NCBI GenBank assembly: GCA_945956935.1
Contig: CAMFJD010000011.1
Coordinates: forward strand, 1-53,898
DNA length: 53,898 bases
Reading direction: 5' to 3'
Source: an uncultured Bacillota bacterium
GTDB lineage: Bacteria > Bacillota_I > Bacilli_A > Culicoidibacterales > ZOR0006
Of this stretch, positions 1 to 8,679 are shown one piece after another. How positions within the stretch are numbered: position 1 is the stretch's first letter; each line of letters opens with the position of its first letter. The position numbers and the translations under genes are program-made. The notes below the pieces were generated by a model that saw only the letters and a program-made list of their open reading frames with translations, had not been told where the DNA came from and ran no database searches.

Positions 1-423
1 TAAGTACAAATTTTTGTTCTCTAAATATTTAATTTTTTCTGCATTTGTCATATTTCGTTGTTTTTTTCATAGTGTGGATAGTCTTCCTTTTGTTTTCTCC
101 ACTATAACATATCAAAACGTTTTATACTGCTTTATCCAATTACCCAACATTCCTCGACTGAGTAAACTATATTCAACAGCTGTGCAACCAATCGATTTTC
201 CATGAACCAATACTTCATCAATAATTTGTTGTTTCATTTTTGGATCATAATATCTTTTATATTTTTTGTCCAACACTGCTATTCCGTGATAGTTTAGTAA
301 TCTTATTAGATATTTAACATTATTGTTATTTACTTGATATTCCCTTGCTATTTGGCTAATTGATTTTCCTGCCTTATATTGCGCATACATTTCAATTCGT
401 TGTTCTCTTGTTAATTTTGCCAT
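1..423 (-). pseudogene. IS3-family transposase OrfA remnant (partial, two in-frame stops)
   Basis: The minus strand encodes a 103-residue helix-turn-helix protein that starts MAKLTREQRIEMYAQYK at 423 and stops at 112. It resembles the N-terminal part of IS3/IS150-group OrfA, which binds the element's ends. Reading the same frame past the TGA at 114-112 gives YVIVEKTKGR, then a second TGA at 69-67, then MTNAEKIKYLENKNLYL up to the window edge. That is the expected continuation of OrfA into its coiled-coil leucine-rich part, so the gene was interrupted by nonsense changes rather than ending naturally. The first TGA sits where a glycine GGA is usual in relatives (from memory). OrfB is outside the window. 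The element is probably dead unless stops are suppressed. Confidence 0.8.
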
Positions 424-430
424 ACAAAAA

Positions 431-462
431 CACCCCATCATTTGTGTCCAAATAATGGGGTG
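431..462. repeat. Hairpin inside the IS end
   Basis: CACCCCAT (431-438) is complementary to ATGGGGTG (455-462), and the stem can extend by a few A-T pairs around the loop. It overlaps the IS terminal repeat and the OrfA leader. Such hairpins can shield a transposase gene from outside transcription, but no function is shown here. Confidence 0.5.
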
Positions 463-469
463 CACTGCA
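445..469 (-). repeat. Left terminal inverted repeat of the IS3-family element
   Basis: Read on the minus strand from 469 this is TGCAGTGCACCCC followed by ATTATTTGGACA. It begins with TG and carries the CCCC...GGACA pattern typical of IS150-group ends. It lies just upstream of the OrfA start at 423, so it marks the element's outer boundary at about 469. The right end is outside the window, so the repeat and any target duplication cannot be confirmed here. Confidence 0.55.
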
Positions 470-603
470 GGTTTTTTTATTTAAAATAACATTTTTTTGC
501 TAAAAACAAGAAAAATATGATAAAAAAAGGCGAAAAACTTTGATTTTGTACATAATTATGATAAATTTTTGAAAGATGTATACATATTAAGGGGGAAAAA
601 AGC

Positions 604-2337
604 ATGTTAGGTTTATTTACAAAATTTGGTTGGTATTTAAAGCAACACTGGATTTCATATACGAGTGCCGCAATTTGCTTAACATTAGCAAATATTTGTG
701 CAATATTACCACCACAAATTATTGGGCGTGGGCTTGATTATTTGAGTGCCGGAACATTGACAAGTGAACGGTTGTGGGGCTTGGTGGGATTACTTATTGC
801 GATCATTGTTATTGGATATATTGTGGCATTTATTTGGTCATATCTATTTTCTTTAAATGGTCATCGTTTAGAACGTGATTTAAAGAAACGATATTTTTCA
901 CACATTATTCGAATGGAAGGACCATTTTTTCAACGATTTAACGTAGGTGATTTAATGCTTCGAGCCACAGTTGATTTACGCTCAGTTTCAGTAGCAACAA
1001 GTGATGGTGTTTTTATGTTTTTAGAATCAACGGTATATCTAGGAATGATTATTTTATTTATGGTCATTAGCGTTGACTGGCGTTTAACACTTGCGGCAAT
1101 TGTACCGCTATTATTTATATCAGTTAGTTCGACATTTTTAGGGAAAAAAATCCATACTGTTTACACAAAAGCTCAAGCAGAAATGAGCCAATTAAATACA
1201 GTATTATTAGAATCTGTCAAAGGAGTAAGAGTTGTTCGTGCATACGTACAAGAAAATAAAGATATCGAACGTTTAAGTGAGCAAGCAGCAACAGTTCGTG
1301 ATTTCAATGTAGAAGTTGCCAAAATTGATGCATGTTTTGAACCAGTTATTAATGGACTTTTTGGCTTGTCGTACGCTATTGCAATTGGCTATGGTGCACT
1401 GCTTGTATTTGCACAACAGATAACAATTGGGGAGTTAGTCGCATTTAATTTATATATAGGAATGCTTGGATGGCCACTTTACGCAATTGGTGGAATGATT
1501 AATTTATTACAGCGCGGAAATGCATCATATGATCGCTTTATGGAAGTGCTGAATACACCAGCTGTTGTTCTCGATTCAGATGCTGCTAAAGCAGTGCAGA
1601 CATTTGAAGAGCTTAGCTTTGAACAATATACATTTGCTTATGAACCTACGTTAGAGCCAGTACTAAAAGATATTAACTTTACAATCAAAAAAGGACAGAC
1701 TGTAGGATTCGTTGGGAAAACTGGCGGTGGTCGTACAACAATTATTCGTCAGCTTTTGCGTGAGTATCCGTTAGGATCAGGACAAATTTACTTAAATGGA
1801 GAGCCATTATCATTCTATAAAACGGATGACATTAGGCATTTAGTGAGCTACGTACCACAAGAACATGTTTTATTTACGAAAAATATTCGGGAAAATGTTA
1901 GATTAGGAAATCCTATGGCGACAGATGAGCAAGTAGATCAAGCGTTAATTGATGCAGATTTCAGCAAAGATATCCGTCATTTAAGTGATGGATTAGAGAC
2001 ACTTGTAGGTGAAGACGGTGTTATGCTATCCGGTGGACAAAAGCAACGTTTAGCAATCGCTCGTGCTTTTGTAGCTAAGCGTGAAATTCTGGTACTTGAT
2101 GATTCGTTATCTGCAGTAGATGGGAAAACTGAAGCAACAATTATTGAACATCTCATTGAGGCGCGCAAAAATAAAACAACAATTATTATTGCGCATCGTT
2201 TGTCTGCTGTGAAGCACGCTGATCAAATCTTTGTTATGGAAGATGGGAAAATTATTGAACATGGAACACATGAACAATTAATGGACTTGAATGGATGGTA
2301 CACAGAACAATTTAACAATCAGAATTTTAATGAATAA
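604..2337 (+). CDS. ABC exporter subunit with degenerate ATP site (YheI/LmrC/BmrC type)
   Basis: Half-transporter of 577 residues: an N-terminal six-helix ABC exporter domain (about 1-310) and a C-terminal ATPase domain. It probably pairs with the next gene product to export drugs or lipophilic compounds across the membrane. The ATPase has an intact LSGGQ signature, but Walker A reads GKTGGGRTT at 371-379, with arginine 377 where lysine is expected. The Walker B end is LVLDDSLSAVD, with aspartate for the catalytic glutamate. Aspartate at that place is known in the degenerate subunit of heterodimeric exporters; the lysine-to-arginine change is unusual. The start at 604 follows a GGGGG Shine-Dalgarno. 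The stop is 14 bases before the partner's start. Confidence 0.92.
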   Translation: MLGLFTKFGWYLKQHWISYTSAAICLTLANICAILPPQIIGRGLDYLSAGTLTSERLWGLVGLLIAIIVIGYIVAFIWSYLFSLNGHRLERDLKKRYFSHIIRMEGPFFQRFNVGDLMLRATVDLRSVSVATSDGVFMFLESTVYLGMIILFMVISVDWRLTLAAIVPLLFISVSSTFLGKKIHTVYTKAQAEMSQLNTVLLESVKGVRVVRAYVQENKDIERLSEQAATVRDFNVEVAKIDACFEPVINGLFGLSYAIAIGYGALLVFAQQITIGELVAFNLYIGMLGWPLYAIGGMINLLQRGNASYDRFMEVLNTPAVVLDSDAAKAVQTFEELSFEQYTFAYEPTLEPVLKDINFTIKKGQTVGFVGKTGGGRTTIIRQLLREYPLGSGQIYLNGEPLSFYKTDDIRHLVSYVPQEHVLFTKNIRENVRLGNPMATDEQVDQALIDADFSKDIRHLSDGLETLVGEDGVMLSGGQKQRLAIARAFVAKREILVLDDSLSAVDGKTEATIIEHLIEARKNKTTIIIAHRLSAVKHADQIFVMEDGKIIEHGTHEQLMDLNGWYTEQFNNQNFNE

Positions 2338-2351
2338 AAGGAGGGACATAT

Positions 2352-4334
2352 ATGCTATTTAAACAACTTTGGGCGTACACTAAAAATCATTATCAGCGAG
2401 TTGTTGTTGGAGTAATCGCACTTGTTTTTTCAATGCTAGCACTTATTTTAACGCCGCTTGTTGTACGTGAAATTTTAGATAATCAAGTGGGAGGAATAAC
2501 ACTTCCGTGGTATAAAATAGAATCGCAGACAAATAATAGTGTTATATTTAATGGGGAAAATTATTTACCAGAACGATTTAAACAAGAAAATGCGGATATA
2601 TCTGTATATGAAGAAGTGACAATTATTGATATGCAAAATAAGTATTATCTAGTAGAGGCACCGAAATCAGCAGTGCAAGTGGAAAATGGTACAATACTTG
2701 TCAACGGTAACGCCGTCAACATTAATCCGTTAACAAAGGAGCAAATTTGGCAATTTTATCAACCTTTCATACAACCATTAGCATTAGCAGTGGGATCATT
2801 TTTGATAGTTGCGTCATTTGGTGCAATTGCATCATTTTTTGCTAGCTTTTCATTTCGTCAATTGTCAAATGCGGTTGTTTTCGACATTAGGAGAGCAGCT
2901 TTTGAAAAACTTCAACGATTACCTATTGATTATTTTAGTCAAGTAGCAGATGGAAAAGTTGTTGCATATATTACGAATGATACGGAAGCAATTCGTTCAA
3001 TTTATGAGAATGTCATTGCAGGTGTACTGCAAGGAATTGTTGTATTTACAGGAGCTTTCATAGGTATTTTCTATGTCAGTCCATTTTTTGGTTGTGTGAC
3101 ATTATTGTTATTACCATTTATTGTGGGATGGGTTTGGGTATATCGTCGGTTTGCATCACGATATAACTTAAAAGCTCGTGCAATTAATTCGGATATTAAT
3201 GCGAGTTTAAATGAGCAACTGAAAGGTGTTGAAGTTATCCGTGCATTTAACTATGAAGTGCATGCAACAGATGACTTTCACGGATTATGTAATGGTTATT
3301 TCCAAGAAAGACGAAAGTTATCTTTGTTAGGGGCGGGTATTTCTGGGAGTATGGTTCACGTTGTACGTAGGACATTATTAACACTCGCACTCGTATACTT
3401 TGGAACACAGGCTTTGAATTTTCAATTAGGTGTAACAATTGGAACAGTGTATGCAGTTGTGGACTACATTAACCGTTTAGCAGAACCACTGTGGAGTTTG
3501 TTTAGTATTTTGGCAATTTATGAAGATTCACGATCAGGCGCAATTCGTGCATTTGATTTTTTAGCATCGACTGAAGAAACGCAAGAACATGTACACATAG
3601 AGGAATTGAGTGGGGCAATTCGCTTTGAAAACGTTGAGTTTTCATACATTGAAGGAAAGCCTGTGTTAAAGGATATTAGTTTTGAAGCACAACCAGGACA
3701 AACAGTGGCATTAGTTGGTCATACTGGGAGTGGGAAAAGCTCGATGATGAATGTATTATTGCGATTTTATGATTACCAATCGGGATCAATTTACGTTGAT
3801 GACTATGAATTGAGACAATTAAACAAGCAGTCATATCGACATCATATTGGAATGGTATTACAAGATCCAATTTTATTTGCTGGAACTATATATGAAAATA
3901 TTATTCTTGATCAATATCATATTTCAAAAGCTGAAGTGCAAGCAGCATTTGAGCGTGTGGGAGCACAATTTTTGATTGAAAAATTACCGCAAGGGCTAGA
4001 TGAACCAGTTATTGATATGGGTGCTCATTTTTCGCTTGGTGAGCGTCAGTTGCTGGCATTTGTTCGTGCAATTATTTTCAATCCAGCAATTTTAATTTTA
4101 GATGAGGCAACAGCAAATATAGATACTGAAACGGAGCAACTGATCCAGCGTGCGTTAGACGTAGTAAAGCAAAATAGAACAACCTTTATTATTGCTCATC
4201 GATTATCGACGATTAAGACAGCAGATCAGATTATTGTGTTAGAATCAGGTGCAATTATTGAGTGTGGAACACATGAACAATTGCTCGCTAAAGGGGGAAA
4301 ATACGCACAAATGTATGAAGCACAAGTAAAATAG
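2352..4334 (+). CDS. ABC exporter subunit with catalytic ATP site (YheH/LmrD/BmrD type)
   Basis: Half-transporter of 660 residues, partner of the preceding gene. It is longer because about 80 residues are inserted in the outside loop after the first membrane helix (roughly 45-130), a feature of YheH/BmrD-like subunits. Walker A is canonical (GHTGSGKSS, starting at 456) and Walker B has the catalytic glutamate (ILILDEATANID). The signature is degenerate: FSLGER instead of LSGGQ. The pair is therefore complementary: this Walker A/B plus the partner's LSGGQ make the working site, and the other composite site is degenerate. An AAGGAGG Shine-Dalgarno lies in the 14-base gap. Substrate unknown. Confidence 0.92.
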   Translation: MLFKQLWAYTKNHYQRVVVGVIALVFSMLALILTPLVVREILDNQVGGITLPWYKIESQTNNSVIFNGENYLPERFKQENADISVYEEVTIIDMQNKYYLVEAPKSAVQVENGTILVNGNAVNINPLTKEQIWQFYQPFIQPLALAVGSFLIVASFGAIASFFASFSFRQLSNAVVFDIRRAAFEKLQRLPIDYFSQVADGKVVAYITNDTEAIRSIYENVIAGVLQGIVVFTGAFIGIFYVSPFFGCVTLLLLPFIVGWVWVYRRFASRYNLKARAINSDINASLNEQLKGVEVIRAFNYEVHATDDFHGLCNGYFQERRKLSLLGAGISGSMVHVVRRTLLTLALVYFGTQALNFQLGVTIGTVYAVVDYINRLAEPLWSLFSILAIYEDSRSGAIRAFDFLASTEETQEHVHIEELSGAIRFENVEFSYIEGKPVLKDISFEAQPGQTVALVGHTGSGKSSMMNVLLRFYDYQSGSIYVDDYELRQLNKQSYRHHIGMVLQDPILFAGTIYENIILDQYHISKAEVQAAFERVGAQFLIEKLPQGLDEPVIDMGAHFSLGERQLLAFVRAIIFNPAILILDEATANIDTETEQLIQRALDVVKQNRTTFIIAHRLSTIKTADQIIVLESGAIIECGTHEQLLAKGGKYAQMYEAQVK

Positions 4335-4340
4335 AAATGC

Positions 4341-4370
4341 TTGTTTTCGCTTCAAAGCTTGTAGTATAAT
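4341..4370 (+). promoter_or_regulatory. Promoter of the CNNM/CorC gene
   Basis: TTGTTT (4341-4346), an 18-base spacer and TATAAT (4365-4370), between the ABC operon and the gene starting at 4425. It implies transcription separate from the exporter. Confidence 0.6.
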
Positions 4371-4377
4371 GAATCTA

Positions 4378-4391
4378 GCTTACAAGTAAGC
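4378..4391. promoter_or_regulatory. Possible operator palindrome at the transcription start
   Basis: A perfect inverted repeat, GCTTAC-AA-GTAAGC, begins 8 bases after the -10 box, where a repressor would block initiation. The matching regulator is not visible in the window. Confidence 0.35.
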
Positions 4392-4424
4392 AAAAAATTG
4401 ACAACTAAAAGGAGTGTGCATTAC

Positions 4425-5675
4425 ATGATTGATGCGTCCAGCCCCTGGCTGATAGCTTTCATTATCTGTTTATTTATTTTATCGGCGTTCTTCTCAGGAA
4501 CAGAGACAGCGTATTCGAGTGTGAATAAAATTCGACTGCGTAAATACGCAGAAGAGGGAAATACTCGCGCAGCACAGGCGCTAGCTATTGCTGAAAATTT
4601 TCATACAACGATTACGACGATTTTAATTGGGAATAATATCGTGAATATTTTATTGACATCGATTGTAACAGCAGTTTTTTCTGATTTATTTGGAGCTGCG
4701 GGTCTTGCCTATGCAACGATGACAATGACGATATTTATTTTGATCTTCGGTGAAATCCTACCAAAAGCAATTGGGAAAGATTATGCTGAATTTGTAGCGA
4801 TTAAAGCAGTTCGAATTATGAACTGGTTTATCTGGTTATTGACACCATTCTCGTATTTATTTAATTTATTCCAGAAAGTGTTAAATCGTTATCGTAATGA
4901 TCAAGAACAGCCAACAGTTACACAAGAAGAATTGTTGACTATTGTCGATACAATACAAGAAGAAGGATACATGGATGCCGAAGAACGTGAACTCATTCAT
5001 AGTGCAATCGAGTTTGATGATGCGCTTGTACGAGATGTGCAAACGCCACGAGTTGATTTATTTGCGATCGATATTAACGATCCACTTGAAAAAATTGTTC
5101 ATTTACTCCTTGAAAATAAATATGCACGAATTCCAGTGTACGAAGAAACAATTGATAATATTATTGGTGTACTTATTGAACGTGATTTAATGACATCACT
5201 CGTGAAGCGAGAAGAACCAAATTTACGTGAAATGATGCGTGAAGTCGTTTTTGTTGCAGAACATATGCCAATCGCAGATGCATTGCAAACAATGCAAAAG
5301 CAAAAAGCGCATTTAGCAGTTGTTATCGATGAGTTTGGTGGAACATCTGGTGTAGTAACTATCGAAGATGTTTTAGAAGAATTAGTTGGTGAAATATATG
5401 ATGAATATGATGAAGTAGTCCAACTATTTGAACAAGTGAATGATCACACATGGCTTGTTGATGGTGAGCTTGAATTAGAAGATTTATTTGAAAAACATCT
5501 GCAATACAAAAATGTACCTTCGAGTGAATATAATACTGTTTCTGGCTGGGTGTATGAAAATAGTCAAACGGTGCCCGAAAATGGTCTGATATTTACATAT
5601 GAAGCATTTGTTATTGAAATAATTGATGCAAAAAATCGTCGAATTAATAAAATTAAAATAACTAAACAATTATAA
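4425..5675 (+). CDS. CNNM/CorC (HlyC) family membrane protein, probable Mg2+ or divalent cation efflux
   Basis: A 416-residue protein with an N-terminal DUF21/CNNM membrane domain (several helices up to about 150), two CBS domains (about 195-320) and a C-terminal CorC/HlyC domain. The family includes Bacillus MpfA (YhdP) and Staphylococcus MpfA, which protect against excess magnesium, with the CBS pair sensing nucleotide or Mg2+. The start is ATG 4425, 10 bases after AAAGGAG; a TTG at 4398 in the same frame has no ribosome site. It has its own promoter with a palindrome and is followed by a terminator hairpin, so it is probably monocistronic. Old 'hemolysin' labels for this family are not supported by function. 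Confidence 0.88.
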   Translation: MIDASSPWLIAFIICLFILSAFFSGTETAYSSVNKIRLRKYAEEGNTRAAQALAIAENFHTTITTILIGNNIVNILLTSIVTAVFSDLFGAAGLAYATMTMTIFILIFGEILPKAIGKDYAEFVAIKAVRIMNWFIWLLTPFSYLFNLFQKVLNRYRNDQEQPTVTQEELLTIVDTIQEEGYMDAEERELIHSAIEFDDALVRDVQTPRVDLFAIDINDPLEKIVHLLLENKYARIPVYEETIDNIIGVLIERDLMTSLVKREEPNLREMMREVVFVAEHMPIADALQTMQKQKAHLAVVIDEFGGTSGVVTIEDVLEELVGEIYDEYDEVVQLFEQVNDHTWLVDGELELEDLFEKHLQYKNVPSSEYNTVSGWVYENSQTVPENGLIFTYEAFVIEIIDAKNRRINKIKITKQL

Positions 5676-5702
5676 AAGGGCATTCATACGAATGTCTTTT
5701 TT
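5676..5702 (+). terminator. Intrinsic terminator after the CNNM gene
   Basis: A GGGCATTC / GAATGTCT stem with an ATAC loop and G-U pairs, followed directly by a run of seven T. Confidence 0.75.
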
Positions 5703-5738
5703 CAATTGTTTTTTGAAATCAAATAAAGGAGTGGGAAA

Positions 5739-6839
5739 ATGAGTAAAAAACAATTTGAAACAACTATTATTAATTGGTTTGATCAGCATAAGCGTGAGTT
5801 GCCTTGGAGAAAGACAACGGATCCATATGCAATATGGGTGAGTGAAATTATGCTACAACAAACACAAGTTATTCGAGTGATTGACTATTATCAACGCTTT
5901 TTACGAACGTTTCCAACAATAACGAGTTTAGCACAAGCATCTGAAACGGACATTTTAAAAGCTTGGGAGGGATTGGGTTATTATAGTCGTGTAAGAAACA
6001 TGCAGAAAGCAGCACAGTATATAGAAAATAATTATAATGGAGAATTCCCACGAACGTACGAACAAATTGTTAATCTGCCAGGAATTGGTTCATATACAGC
6101 TGGTGCAATTTGTGCATGTGCATATGGGCTTGCTTATCCAGCAGTTGATGGAAATGTTTTGCGAGTACTTTCACGCTATGAAGCGAGTGATGCTGACATT
6201 ATGAAACAAAAAACCAAGCGAATTTGGGAAAATTATATTAGTCAAATTATTACTGAACAGAATCCATCTTTTTTTAATCAAGGACTTATTGAATTAGGTG
6301 CGCTTATTTGTACACCGACACAACCTAAATGTAGTGAGTGTCCATTACAAATGAGCTGTTGTGCAAATCGTCAAGGAATACAAGAGCAATTTCCAGTAAA
6401 AATGAAGAAAAAACCTGCAAAAGAATTGACTTTTGAAACGATTTTATATGTATATAATGATGCTATTGCAATCATGAAAAATGAAGCGAAAGGTGTTTTA
6501 CAGTATATGTGGTCATTACCACAATACGATGTAGATGAGCGTAAGAGTGAAGAATCTTACTGTCAGACATTAGAGGAGCAAATACCGCAAGCAGTTGAAG
6601 ATATCAGCCTTTTTGGTCAATACAGACATGTTTTTAGCCATCAAATTTGGCAGATGCGTGTATGGATTGTACATGTGAATCAACCAGTGTTTCAAGATTG
6701 CTATACATATGTGACACCAGTCGAATTGTTGATGTATCCGATGGCAAATAGTCATAAGAAAATTGTGAATGCATATTTAGGGAGCATGACATTACTTGAT
6801 TTTGTTGCCGAAGTAACTGAGGAATATAGTGCGGAGTAA
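5739..6839 (+). CDS. mutY: A/G-specific adenine DNA glycosylase MutY
   Basis: A 366-residue base-excision repair enzyme that removes adenine mispaired with 8-oxoguanine. It has the EndoIII fold with catalytic E36 in SEIMLQQTQ, the helix-hairpin-helix LPGIGSYTAG (113-122) and catalytic D137 in VDGNV. The iron-sulfur cluster cysteines are C191, C198, C201 and C207 (C-x6-C-x2-C-x5-C). The C-terminal third is the NUDIX-like domain that recognises 8-oxoguanine. The start follows AAAGGAG. Length and residues are typical of functional MutY. The gene sits between a terminator and the cysS promoter; its own promoter is not obvious. Confidence 0.95.
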   Translation: MSKKQFETTIINWFDQHKRELPWRKTTDPYAIWVSEIMLQQTQVIRVIDYYQRFLRTFPTITSLAQASETDILKAWEGLGYYSRVRNMQKAAQYIENNYNGEFPRTYEQIVNLPGIGSYTAGAICACAYGLAYPAVDGNVLRVLSRYEASDADIMKQKTKRIWENYISQIITEQNPSFFNQGLIELGALICTPTQPKCSECPLQMSCCANRQGIQEQFPVKMKKKPAKELTFETILYVYNDAIAIMKNEAKGVLQYMWSLPQYDVDERKSEESYCQTLEEQIPQAVEDISLFGQYRHVFSHQIWQMRVWIVHVNQPVFQDCYTYVTPVELLMYPMANSHKKIVNAYLGSMTLLDFVAEVTEEYSAE

Positions 6840-6887
6840 TACGACTTACTTTTATGATTTCAGTAAAAAATAAAGTAAATAATTAAC

Positions 6888-6909
6888 GTTTCTATGGTAA
6901 AATAGAAAC
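6888..6909 (+). promoter_or_regulatory. cysS promoter -10 region inside an inverted repeat
   Basis: TGG followed by TAAAAT (6898-6903) forms an extended -10, with no good -35. It is enclosed by a 7-base inverted repeat, GTTTCTA (6888-6894) and TAGAAAC (6903-6909), which could be an operator or coincidence in AT-rich DNA. No T-box structure fits in the short leader. Confidence 0.45.
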
Positions 6910-6929
6910 ACAAAGGAAGGAGTATGCAC

Positions 6930-8279
6930 ATGTTAAAAATTTATAATTCAATGACAAATTCACTCGAACCATTTCAACCGTTAGAAGCAGGAAAAGTTTC
7001 AATGTATGTATGTGGGCCGACAGTGTATAACTATATTCATATTGGGAATGCACGACCAATCATTATTTTCGATGTTGTCCGTAATTATTTAACGTATATT
7101 GGATACGATGTTGATTATGTAAGCAATATTACTGATGTTGATGATAAAATTATTGCTGCAGCAAACGAACAAGGAATTGCTGAATTTGCTTTGACACAAT
7201 TATTTACTGAAGCTTATCAGGCGGATGTCCGTGCATTAGGCTCTAATTTAGCACCGACAATGCCGAAAGTAACAGAAACTATGCCACAAATTATCACTTT
7301 TATTGAGGAGCTCATAACAAAGGGATATGCTTACGAATATGCTGGAGATGTGTATTTTCGAATTGCTCAATTGTCTGAATATGGACAATTATCGAATCAA
7401 AGAGTTGAAGATTTGATGATTGGAGCGCGTATTGAAACAAACACAAGTAAAGAAAATCCACTAGATTTCACTTTGTGGAAAGCAACAACAACTGGTGTTA
7501 GTTGGGAATCGCCATGGTCAAAAGGACGACCTGGATGGCATACGGAATGTGTTGTTATGATTGATGATCATTTTCACAAACAAATTGATATTCATGGTGG
7601 TGGAATGGATTTAAAATTTCCACATCACGAAAATGAAATTGCTCAGTCACATGCATGCTTTGGGCATCAGCTAGCGAATTACTGGATGCACAATGGTTTT
7701 GTACAAATCGACGATGAAAAAATGTCGAAGTCACTTGGAAATTTTAAAACGGTTCGAGATATCCTTGAACAATATGATGGGACTACAATTCGTACATGGA
7801 TGTTGGGTACGCATTATCGTCAGCCGATTAACTTTTCAGTCGAGGCGCTAGATAATGCTAAAAAAGTTTTCGAAAAAGCGACATCGGCCTATCAAGGAGC
7901 AATGCGGAAGCTAGATTTAGCGGATGATTTTGTTCAGTTGTCAACGGAATATGATATAGCCTTACAGTTGCGAAATCAATTTAAGTGTGCAATGGATGAT
8001 GATTTTAATACATCAAATGCAATGACAGTTGTTTTTGAAATTATTAAAGGATTAAATCAATTGACAAGACAAAACGGTATGTATGCTGAACTACAAACAA
8101 TGTGTGAACTATTTGTAGAAGTTGATACGGTATTAGGATTACAATTTGCTTCATATAAACCGTTGAGTGAGGGAGCAAAAATTTTATTGAAAGAGCGTGA
8201 GCAAGCACGATTGACGAAAGATTTTGCACGTGCTGATGAAATTCGTGCAAAATTGCAAGCAGAGGGAATAGAGGTCTAA
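6930..8279 (+). CDS. cysS: Cysteinyl-tRNA synthetase
   Basis: A class I aminoacyl-tRNA synthetase of 449 residues that charges tRNA-Cys. It has the HIGN signature at 37-40 and KMSKS at 264-268. Zinc ligands are present: C28 in CGPTVYN, the cysteine in TECVVM, and H/E in FPHHENE. ATG 6930 is preferred over the in-frame ATG 6924 because AAGGAAGGAG ends at 6922, giving about 7 bases of spacing instead of 1. In Bacilli cysS is followed by mrnC and rlmB, as here; the usual upstream gltX and cysE are absent. mrnC starts one base after its stop. Confidence 0.96.
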   Translation: MLKIYNSMTNSLEPFQPLEAGKVSMYVCGPTVYNYIHIGNARPIIIFDVVRNYLTYIGYDVDYVSNITDVDDKIIAAANEQGIAEFALTQLFTEAYQADVRALGSNLAPTMPKVTETMPQIITFIEELITKGYAYEYAGDVYFRIAQLSEYGQLSNQRVEDLMIGARIETNTSKENPLDFTLWKATTTGVSWESPWSKGRPGWHTECVVMIDDHFHKQIDIHGGGMDLKFPHHENEIAQSHACFGHQLANYWMHNGFVQIDDEKMSKSLGNFKTVRDILEQYDGTTIRTWMLGTHYRQPINFSVEALDNAKKVFEKATSAYQGAMRKLDLADDFVQLSTEYDIALQLRNQFKCAMDDDFNTSNAMTVVFEIIKGLNQLTRQNGMYAELQTMCELFVEVDTVLGLQFASYKPLSEGAKILLKEREQARLTKDFARADEIRAKLQAEGIEV

Positions 8280-8280
8280 G

Positions 8281-8679
8281 ATGGAAGCCAAGTTATTAAA
8301 TGGAATTGCGCTTGCTTATATGGGAGATGCATGTTTAGATCAATTCGTGCGTGCATATTTATTGCGCCAAGGGATTACGAAACCACATGAACTACAAAGG
8401 GGAGCAATTCGTTTTGTAAGTGCGAAAGCACAAAATACAATTGTTCAGACATTGTTATCTGAAGTGTTTTTTACAGAAGAAGAGGAAAACTACTATCGAC
8501 GTGGACGAAATGCACAAAGTCATACAAAACCTAAAAATTGCGATATTCAAACATATCGTCGTAGTACTGGGTTTGAGGCTGTGCTCGGATATTTATTTTT
8601 GACAGAACAGCATGAACGAATAGAGCAAATTTGTCAAAGAGCAGTTGAAATTATTGAAATAGGTGAAAATGATGAATAA
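8281..8679 (+). CDS. mrnC: Mini-ribonuclease 3 (23S rRNA maturation)
   Basis: A 132-residue RNase III catalytic domain without the double-stranded RNA-binding domain, as in Bacillus MrnC, which trims both ends of pre-23S rRNA with help from L3. The domain begins LNGIALAYMGDACLD, containing the conserved acidic residue. A second acidic position lies in the C-terminal helix (TGFEAVLGYLF). It follows cysS by one base and overlaps rlmB by 8 bases, indicating translational coupling. Its ribosome site lies inside the end of cysS. Confidence 0.93.
   Translation: MEAKLLNGIALAYMGDACLDQFVRAYLLRQGITKPHELQRGAIRFVSAKAQNTIVQTLLSEVFFTEEEENYYRRGRNAQSHTKPKNCDIQTYRRSTGFEAVLGYLFLTEQHERIEQICQRAVEIIEIGENDE

Noticed and set aside
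112-114. TGA read as tryptophan or recoded (alternative code)
   Set aside because: All intact genes use TGG for tryptophan, and TGA ends ecfA2 and the double ATPase naturally. The transposase stops are decay.
4335-4424. Mg2+ riboswitch before the CNNM gene
   Set aside because: The gap is 90 bases including the promoter, too small for an M-box or ykkC-type element.
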